A program made the position numbers and the translations under genes. A model generated the notes under the pieces. It saw nothing but the letters and a program-made list of their open reading frames with translations, was not told where the DNA came from and ran no database searches. A stretch of 64,000 bases of DNA from Streptomyces griseoluteus (GTDB lineage Bacteria > Actinomycetota > Actinomycetes > Streptomycetales > Streptomycetaceae). Of this stretch, positions 58,372 through 64,000 are shown one piece after another. The stretch covers positions 1-64,000 of the forward strand of contig JOBE01000006.1 in NCBI GenBank assembly GCA_000717735.1. The letters run 5' to 3'. Numbering within the stretch: the stretch's first letter is position 1; each line of letters begins with the position of its first letter.

Positions 58372-58409
58372 ACGGGCCGGGGAGGGCTTACGAGCCCACC
58401 CCGGCCCGT
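58372..58409 (+). terminator. Large hairpin between khpA and rimM
   Basis: Outer stem ACGGGCCGGGG/CCCCGGCCCGT (11 bp) plus inner GGGCT/AGCCC around TACG, 35 nt after khpA and 47 nt before rimM. It could terminate or attenuate transcription within this otherwise conserved gene order. Confidence 0.7.
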
Positions 58410-58455
58410 TGTCGTTTTCCGTCGTACGAACTGCGTGACAGGAGAGTGTGGAGCA

Positions 58456-59013
58456 GTGCAGCTGGTAGTCGCGCGGATCGGCCGCGCCCACGGCATCAAG
58501 GGCGAGGTCACCGTCGAGGTGCGGACGGACGAGCCCGAGCTCAGGCTCGGTCCCGGAGCCGTACTGCTCACCGACCCGGCCTCCGCCGGGCCGCTGACCA
58601 TCGAGTCCGGCAAGGTGCACAGCGGCAAGCTGCTGCTGCGCTTCGAGGGCGTCCGCGACCGCAATGCCGCCGAGGCTCTGCGCAACACCCTTCTCATTGC
58701 CGAGATCGACCCCGCGGAGCTGCCCGAGGAGGAGGACGAGTACTACGACCACCAGCTCATGGATCTCGACGTCGTCCTCGCCGACGGTACGGAGGTCGGC
58801 CGGATCACCGAGATCTCCCACCTGCCGTCCCAGGACCTCTTCATCGTCGAGCGGCCCGACGGCACCGAGCTGATGATCCCCTTCGTCTCGTCGATCGTCA
58901 CCGAGATCGACCTGGAGGAGCAGCGGGCCGTCATCGACCCGCCGCCCGGCCTCATCGACGACCAGGCCGTGATCGTCTCCTCCCGGGACGACGAACCGGG
59001 TGACGACGCATGA
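58456..59013 (+). CDS. rimM: Ribosome maturation factor RimM
   Basis: 185-residue 16S maturation factor binding S19. N-terminal [23 protein letters not shown] and the PRC-barrel domain [18 protein letters not shown], then [18 protein letters not shown] start at 58456. The stop overlaps trmD by 4 bp. Confidence 0.95.
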   Translation: MQLVVARIGRAHGIKGEVTVEVRTDEPELRLGPGAVLLTDPASAGPLTIESGKVHSGKLLLRFEGVRDRNAAEALRNTLLIAEIDPAELPEEEDEYYDHQLMDLDVVLADGTEVGRITEISHLPSQDLFIVERPDGTELMIPFVSSIVTEIDLEEQRAVIDPPPGLIDDQAVIVSSRDDEPGDDA

Positions 59014-59831
59014 GGCTCGACGTCGTCACGATCTTCCCCGAGTACCTCGAACCGCTGAACGTCTCGCTCGTCGGCAAGGCACGCGCGCGTGGGCAGCTCG
59101 ACGTCCACGTGCACGACCTGCGCCAGTGGACGTACGACCGGCACAACACGGTCGACGACACCCCGTACGGCGGCGGCCCCGGCATGGTCATGAAGACCGA
59201 CCCCTGGGGTGACGCGCTCGACCAGACGCTCGCCGACGGCTACGAGAGCGGCGCCCACGGCCCCGTCATCGTCGTCCCCACCCCCAGCGGCCGCCCCTTC
59301 ACCCAGGAGCTGGCCGTCGAACTCTCCGAGCGGCCCTGGCTGATCTTCACGCCGGCCCGTTACGAGGGCATCGACCGCCGCGTCATGGACGAGTACGCGA
59401 CCCGGATGCCGGTCTACGAGGTCTCCATCGGCGACTACGTCCTCGCCGGCGGAGAGGCCGCCGTCCTCGTCGTCACCGAGGCCGTCGCCCGCCTCCTGCC
59501 CGGCGTCCTCGGCAACGCCGAGTCCCACCGCGACGACTCCTTCGCCCCCGGCGCCATGGCCAACCTGCTCGAGGGCCCCGTCTACACCAAGCCCCCCGAG
59601 TGGCGCGGCCGGGGCATCCCCGACGTCCTCCTCAGCGGGCACCACGGCAAGATCGCCCGCTGGCGGCGCGACGAGGCCTTCCGGCGCACCGCCGCCAACC
59701 GGCCGGACCTCATCGAGCGCTGCGATCCGGCGGCCTTCGACAAGAAGGACCGCGAGATCCTCTCCATGATGGGCTGGGCGCCCGAGCCCGGCGGCCGATT
59801 TTGGCGCAGGCTCCACGACGTGGAAGAATAG
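59010..59831 (+). CDS. trmD: tRNA (guanine-N1)-methyltransferase TrmD
   Basis: 273-residue SPOUT enzyme methylating G37 of tRNAs. N-terminal [13 protein letters not shown]; trefoil-knot SAM loop [33 protein letters not shown] and the C-terminal tRNA-binding part [18 protein letters not shown]. It overlaps rimM; rplS begins 126 bp downstream. Confidence 0.96.
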   Translation: MRLDVVTIFPEYLEPLNVSLVGKARARGQLDVHVHDLRQWTYDRHNTVDDTPYGGGPGMVMKTDPWGDALDQTLADGYESGAHGPVIVVPTPSGRPFTQELAVELSERPWLIFTPARYEGIDRRVMDEYATRMPVYEVSIGDYVLAGGEAAVLVVTEAVARLLPGVLGNAESHRDDSFAPGAMANLLEGPVYTKPPEWRGRGIPDVLLSGHHGKIARWRRDEAFRRTAANRPDLIERCDPAAFDKKDREILSMMGWAPEPGGRFWRRLHDVEE

Positions 59832-59957
59832 GCCGCTGCCGTCCGTCCGGCGCGCGCCCCTGCCACAGGGGGACGACGCCCGCCAGAGACGCACGGCATC
59901 CCCATCATCCGAACGTACCGCTGATGACCTGTGGCATCAGCGAGGAAAGAGACCTCC

Positions 59958-60308
59958 ATGGCCTCCCTGCTCGACCAGGTCAACGCGGGTTCGCTCCGCT
60001 CCGACCTCCCCGCCTTCCGCCCCGGCGACACCGTGAACGTCCACGTGCGCGTCATCGAAGGCAACCGCTCGCGTATCCAGCAGTTCAAGGGCGTCGTCAT
60101 CCGCCGCCAGGGTTCGGGCGTCAGCGAGACCTTCACGGTCCGCAAGGTCTCGTTCTCCGTCGGCGTCGAGCGCACCTTCCCGGTGAACAGCCCGATCTTC
60201 GAGAAGATCGAGCTCGTGACCCGCGGTGACGTCCGTCGCGCCAAGCTCTACTACCTGCGCGAGCTGCGCGGCAAGGCTGCCAAGATCAAGGAGAAGCGCG
60301 ACCGCTGA
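59958..60308 (+). CDS. rplS: 50S ribosomal protein L19
   Basis: 116-residue L19. [19 protein letters not shown], then [25 protein letters not shown] and the basic C-terminus [24 protein letters not shown] at 59958 with GAGGAAAGAG upstream. It ends the ribosomal block and is followed by the signal peptidase cluster. Confidence 0.97.
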   Translation: MASLLDQVNAGSLRSDLPAFRPGDTVNVHVRVIEGNRSRIQQFKGVVIRRQGSGVSETFTVRKVSFSVGVERTFPVNSPIFEKIELVTRGDVRRAKLYYLRELRGKAAKIKEKRDR

Positions 60309-60377
60309 GCTTCGGCTCCCGGCACGCTCGACGCTTCCGAGCCCTCGCACAGGCACGCCGGATAGGCTCTGCCCCCG

Positions 60378-61187
60378 ATGGACACCGAAGCACAGCACAC
60401 GGAGCGCGACCCCTCTTCCGAACCGGAGGAAGGGTCGCGCTCCGCGCGCGTTTCCGAGGACTCCGGGACGACGGAGCCGGACGAGGCCCCGGCCGGCGGG
60501 ACCCTGTTCTCCTGGCGGCGCACCGCCCTCGTGGGCGGCGTCTGCGTGGCCTTCCTGCTGCTCCTGAGTCACTTCGTGACACAGCCCTTCCTGATCCCGA
60601 GCGGCTCCATGGAACCGACGCTCCACATCGGCGACCGGATCCTGGTCAACAAGCTGGCGTACCGTTTCGGCAGCGAGCCCGGCCGAGGTGACGTCGTCGT
60701 CTTCGACGGCACCGGCTCCTTCGTACGGGAACGGCCCCGGGACAATCCGGTGACCGGGCTCCTGCACGACGGCGCCGCCGCCCTCGGGCTCGCGGAACCC
60801 GACGAGACCGACTTCGTGAAGCGGGTCGTCGGCATCGGCGGCGACCGGGTGGTCTGCTGCGACAAGGACGGCCGGCTCACCGTCAACGGCGCCCCCGTCC
60901 ACGAGCGGTACGTGATGCCGGGCGACCAGCCGTCCAGCGTGCCCTTCGACATCGTCGTACCGCAGGACAGGCTCTGGGTCATGGGCGACCACCGCAGCCA
61001 GTCCAGCGACTCCCGCGACCACCTGGGCAGCCCGGGCGGCGGCATGGTCCCCGTCGACAAGGTCGTCGGACGGGCCGACTGGATCGCCTGGCCCTTCGCC
61101 CGCTGGTCCACCGTGCCGGGGTCCGGCGCCTTCGACGGCGTACCGGCCGCGCCCGCCCGCGGACACGGGGCGGGGGCCCATGGGTAG
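60378..61187 (+). CDS. sipW: Type I signal peptidase SipW
   Basis: 269-residue membrane serine protease removing signal peptides. An acidic cytoplasmic head is followed by one helix (about 50-66, LVGGVCVAFLLLLSHFV). Catalytic Ser is in PSGSMEPTL (about 78) and Lys in DFVKRVVGIGGD (about 150). Box E-like WVMGDHRSQSSDSR is present. It lacks the C-terminal membrane helix seen in its three neighbours, as known for SipW. It is the first of four tandem paralogues; sipX overlaps by 8 bp. Confidence 0.93.
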   Translation: MDTEAQHTERDPSSEPEEGSRSARVSEDSGTTEPDEAPAGGTLFSWRRTALVGGVCVAFLLLLSHFVTQPFLIPSGSMEPTLHIGDRILVNKLAYRFGSEPGRGDVVVFDGTGSFVRERPRDNPVTGLLHDGAAALGLAEPDETDFVKRVVGIGGDRVVCCDKDGRLTVNGAPVHERYVMPGDQPSSVPFDIVVPQDRLWVMGDHRSQSSDSRDHLGSPGGGMVPVDKVVGRADWIAWPFARWSTVPGSGAFDGVPAAPARGHGAGAHG

Positions 61188-62163
61188 CCGGGGCCGACGG
61201 CCGGGCGGATCCGGTCCCGTCGCCGACGACGGCACCGCCCGACCGGGACGGGCCGAGCGGCGCAGGCTCGCCCGCAAGGTCAAGCGGCGCCGGCAGCGCT
61301 CCGCGGTCCGCGAGATCCCCGTCCTCATCACCGTGGCCGTGCTCATCGCGCTCGTGCTCAAGACCTTCCTGGTCCAGGCGTTCGTCATCCCGTCCGGCTC
61401 CATGGAACAGACGATCCGCATCTCCGACCGGGTCCTCGTCGACAAGCTCACCCCCTGGTTCGGCTCCCGCCCGCAGCGCGGCGACGTCGTCGTCTTCAAG
61501 GACCCCGGCAACTGGCTCCAGCAGGAGGCCGCGCCGCCCGCCGACGACCCGGTCGGCGTCAAGCAGGCCAAACAGGCCCTCACCTTCATCGGGCTGCTGC
61601 CCTCCGCCGACGACCGGGACCTCATCAAGCGGGTCGTCGCCGTCGGGGGCGACACCGTCCGCTGCTGCGGCGAGGACGGGCGGATCACCGTCAACGGCGT
61701 ACCGATCGACGAGCCGTACCTGCACCCCGGGAACCAGCCGTCCACGATCCCCTTCGACGTGAAGGTCCCCCAGGGCCGGATCTTCGTCCTCGGCGACCAC
61801 CGCTCGGACTCGGCCGACTCCCGCTTCCACCTCGACGAGAAGGACCACGGCACCGTCTCCGAGGAGCAGGTCGTGGGGCGTGCCGTGGTGATCGCCTGGC
61901 CCGTCGGGCACTGGCGGAGCCTGGAGGAGCGGGGCACCTTCGCCGCCGTACCGGACGCCCGTACGGGTTCCGGGTCCGCGCTCGGTCTGTCGCATAGTGT
62001 GTCCCAGCGGAATCTGAACGGATTGCCCGGGCTCCCGACCCCTGCGGAACTTCTGCTCGTTATGGGAGTGGTGGGCCTGTCCCTGACCCGGGGCAGGCGT
62101 TCGCACGGACTGAGGAGTGGATGTGGGGGATTTGGCCGTCGGCGCACGATCCGGACACGATGA
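61180..62163 (+). CDS. sipX: Type I signal peptidase SipX
   Basis: 327-residue paralogue starting at the ATG at 61180. Membrane helix about 44-62 (VLITVAVLIALVLKTFLV), Ser in PSGSMEQTI, Lys in DLIKRVVAVGGD, then FVLGDHRSDSADSRFH. A second hydrophobic segment near the C-terminus (AELLLVMGVVGLSL) likely spans the membrane. Long blocks are almost identical to sipY at the DNA level. Confidence 0.93.
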   Translation: MGSRGRRPGGSGPVADDGTARPGRAERRRLARKVKRRRQRSAVREIPVLITVAVLIALVLKTFLVQAFVIPSGSMEQTIRISDRVLVDKLTPWFGSRPQRGDVVVFKDPGNWLQQEAAPPADDPVGVKQAKQALTFIGLLPSADDRDLIKRVVAVGGDTVRCCGEDGRITVNGVPIDEPYLHPGNQPSTIPFDVKVPQGRIFVLGDHRSDSADSRFHLDEKDHGTVSEEQVVGRAVVIAWPVGHWRSLEERGTFAAVPDARTGSGSALGLSHSVSQRNLNGLPGLPTPAELLLVMGVVGLSLTRGRRSHGLRSGCGGFGRRRTIRTR

Positions 62164-63067
62164 GCCCGACAAGAGGGCCGGCGGGGCCTTCGGCGATGAC
62201 ACGACGGGTGACGACGTGACGGGTGACGAGCAGGCGCAGCCACCGGGCGGTGGCACGCCGGGCGAGGGCGACGACGACACGGCGGGCGGGTCCGGCAGGG
62301 GCCCGAAGAAGCAGCGCTCCTTCTGGAAGGAACTGCCCCTCCTCGTGGGCATCGCGCTGGTGCTCGCCCTGCTGATCAAGACCTTCCTGGTGCAGGCGTT
62401 CTCGATCCCCTCGGAATCGATGATGAACACCCTCCAGAAGGGGGACCGGGTCCTCGTCGACAAGCTGACCCCCTGGTTCGGCTCCGAGCCCGAGCGCGGC
62501 GAGGTCGTCGTCTTCCACGACCCGGGCGGCTGGCTCGAAGGCCAGCAGACGCCCACGCCGAACGTGGTGCAGAAGTTCCTCAGCTTCATCGGCCTCATGC
62601 CGTCCGCCGAGGAGAAGGACCTCATCAAGCGCGTCATCGCCGTCGGCGGGGACACCGTCTCCTGCAAGGAGGGCGGCAAGGTCGTCCTCAACGGCAAGGC
62701 GCTGGACGAGACCGCCTACCTCTACCCCGGCTCCGTGCCCTGCCAGGACTCCTTCGGCCCCATCAAGGTCCCCGAGAACCGGATCTGGGTCATGGGCGAC
62801 AACCGGCAGAACTCGCTGGACTCCCGCTTCCACCAGCAGCTCCCCGGCGGCGGCACCGTCTCCGAGGACGAGGTCGTGGGCCGCGCCGTCGTGATCGCCT
62901 GGCCCGTCACCCGCTGGGCGACCCTCCCCGTGCCGGAGGTCTTCGACCAGCCCGGTCTCGACCAGGCCGTGGCCGCCGCCCCCGTCGGCGCCGCCGGTCT
63001 CGCCGGAGCGCTCCCGCTGGTGCTGTGGCGCCGGAAGAAGCTGGCCGCACGGCATACCGCCGCGTAG
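62123..63067 (+). CDS. sipY: Type I signal peptidase SipY
   Basis: 314-residue paralogue. The GTG at 62123 is preferred because AGGAG lies 5 nt upstream; another GTG six bases earlier overlaps that site. It overlaps the sipX 3' end by 41 bp. Catalytic Ser is in PSESMMNTL, not PSGSM as in SipW and SipX; Lys is in DLIKRVIAVGGD. A C-terminal helix (VGAAGLAGALPLVLW) precedes a basic tail RRKKLAARH. Confidence 0.92.
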   Translation: MGDLAVGARSGHDEPDKRAGGAFGDDTTGDDVTGDEQAQPPGGGTPGEGDDDTAGGSGRGPKKQRSFWKELPLLVGIALVLALLIKTFLVQAFSIPSESMMNTLQKGDRVLVDKLTPWFGSEPERGEVVVFHDPGGWLEGQQTPTPNVVQKFLSFIGLMPSAEEKDLIKRVIAVGGDTVSCKEGGKVVLNGKALDETAYLYPGSVPCQDSFGPIKVPENRIWVMGDNRQNSLDSRFHQQLPGGGTVSEDEVVGRAVVIAWPVTRWATLPVPEVFDQPGLDQAVAAAPVGAAGLAGALPLVLWRRKKLAARHTAA

Positions 63068-63141
63068 TGACCCGCGGGTAGGGTGCCGACCCGGACCGTC
63101 GACAGACCCACGGCCCGCCGACAGACCTACGGGGTGCGCGC

Positions 63142-63909
63142 ATGAGCGGAAAGATACGGACCCAGGACGGCCTCGGCCGCCTCGGCAGCGTGCTGTCGGG
63201 GCTGGCCGTGGCCGTCGGCTGTGTGCTCTTCCTCGGCGGCTTCGTCTGGGGAGCGCTGCTCTACCAGCCTTACACCGTCCCCAGTGACTCCATGACCCCG
63301 ACCATCGGCGTCGGGTCCAAGATCCTCGCCCAGCGCATCGACGGCGACGAGGTGCGGCGCGGGGACGTGGTCGTCTTCACCGACCCGCTCTGGGGCGGCG
63401 CGCCCATGGTCAAGCGGGTCGCCGCCGTCGGCGGCGACACCGTCGCCTGCTGCGACCGCGACGGACGCCTCACCGTCAACGGCACCCCCGTCGACGAGCC
63501 CTACCTGCGGCAGGGACCCGACGGCAGGACCGTCGCCTCCGGCACGGAGTTCTCCGTCACCGTCCCGCAGGGCAACCTCTTCCTCCTCGGCGACGACCGG
63601 CACACCTCGCTCGACTCCCGTACGCACATGGAGGAGGCCGGACAGGGCTCCGTCCCGCGCTCCGCCGTCGTCTCCCGGGTCGACGCCGTGGTCTGGCCCG
63701 CCGAGGGCCTCCTGGACCGCCCCACGGGCTTCGCGGGCCTTCCGGGCGGGATCTCGGAACCCGGGCCGGTACGACCGCTCCTCGTCGCCATCGCGGCCGG
63801 AGCGATCCTGGTCCTGGGCGGCGGGGCGTACGGACCGGTGGCCCGTCTGTTCACGCGCCGGCGCCCGGCGGGACCGGGGGCCCGGGGTCGGGAGAAGGTG
63901 GGTACATGA
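63142..63909 (+). CDS. sipZ: Type I signal peptidase SipZ
   Basis: 255-residue paralogue with ATG at 63142. First helix about 14-36 (VLSGLAVAVGCVLFLGGFVWGALL), Ser in PSDSMTPTI, Lys in PMVKRVAAVGGD, and FLLGDDRHTSLDSRTH. C-terminal helix PLLVAIAAGAILVLGGG. It is the shortest insert form of the four. The stop overlaps the next gene as ATGA. Confidence 0.92.
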   Translation: MSGKIRTQDGLGRLGSVLSGLAVAVGCVLFLGGFVWGALLYQPYTVPSDSMTPTIGVGSKILAQRIDGDEVRRGDVVVFTDPLWGGAPMVKRVAAVGGDTVACCDRDGRLTVNGTPVDEPYLRQGPDGRTVASGTEFSVTVPQGNLFLLGDDRHTSLDSRTHMEEAGQGSVPRSAVVSRVDAVVWPAEGLLDRPTGFAGLPGGISEPGPVRPLLVAIAAGAILVLGGGAYGPVARLFTRRRPAGPGARGREKVGT

Positions 63910-64000
63910 CGGACTTCGACGCGGCGCGGGTTTCGGAGTCGGGGCCTCCGCGTCGGCGCGTCGCCCGGGTCGTGCTCCTCGACCCCGACGACCGCGTCCT
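63906..64000 (+). CDS. Probable NUDIX hydrolase (5' end only)
   Basis: The first 31 residues of an ORF coupled to sipZ by a 4-bp overlap. The visible part, ending RVARVVLLDPDDRVL, looks like the first beta-strands of a NUDIX hydrolase, but the NUDIX box lies outside the window. From memory a NUDIX gene follows the sip cluster in streptomycetes. Confidence 0.55.
   Translation, partial: MTDFDAARVSESGPPRRRVARVVLLDPDDRV

Overview
The window is a high-G+C, gene-dense actinobacterial chromosome segment, almost certainly from a Streptomyces species. Evidence is the frequent GTG/TTG starts, wobble positions that are nearly always G or C, and genus-typical genes: a conservon, HupS with a lysine-rich tail, NdgR beside leuCD, NsdA, GlcP beside smc, and four consecutive type I signal peptidases. 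From memory the gene order follows the S. coelicolor core region around SCO5541-SCO5600; that comparison was not computed here.

Layout. 1-5117 (minus strand) is a conservon: sensor kinase-like CvnA, roadblock protein CvnB, DUF742 protein CvnC and the start of the Ras-like GTPase CvnD. 5612-8969 holds a small repeat-bearing ORF, a fumarylacetoacetase-family hydrolase, gltX and a DUF4241 gene. A HAD phosphatase and a five-gene tRNA cluster (Gln-Glu-Glu-Gln-Glu) follow, then ndgR divergent from leuCD and the HU gene hupS. 14626-18641 carries cofC, plsC, gpsA and ddl; 18677-21715 carries a DUF3515 lipoprotein, an Lrp-ligand-domain protein, thiL-thiD and rpmB.

21991-28051 encodes a DAK2/YloV-like protein, recG, rsmD and coaD. 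recG is the most unusual gene here. A 339-residue in-frame intein splits the Walker A motif between GSGK and T. It begins with Ala, carries two LAGLIDADG motifs and shows the W-C-T residues of class 3 inteins.

28162-39015 is a housekeeping block: a coiled-coil protein, yceD-rpmF-rnc, mutM, an HxlR regulator with its flavodoxin-like target, a CAP-domain secreted protein, acylphosphatase and smc. Then come the glucose permease gene glcP, a luciferase-like monooxygenase and an NCS1 permease.

43491-64000 is rich in protein-targeting and translation genes: ftsY, a primase/polymerase-like gene, nsdA, the nitrogen operon amtB-glnK-glnD behind a GlnR-type box, ffh, an FtsH paralogue, a methyltransferase, a SprT-like protein, rpsP-khpA-rimM-trmD-rplS, sipW-X-Y-Z and the start of a probable NUDIX gene. 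FtsY, Ffh, FtsH and four signal peptidases lie within about 20 kb, so this segment covers much of membrane targeting, processing and quality control. Apart from the intein I see no prophage, insertion sequence, CRISPR array or specialised biosynthetic cluster.
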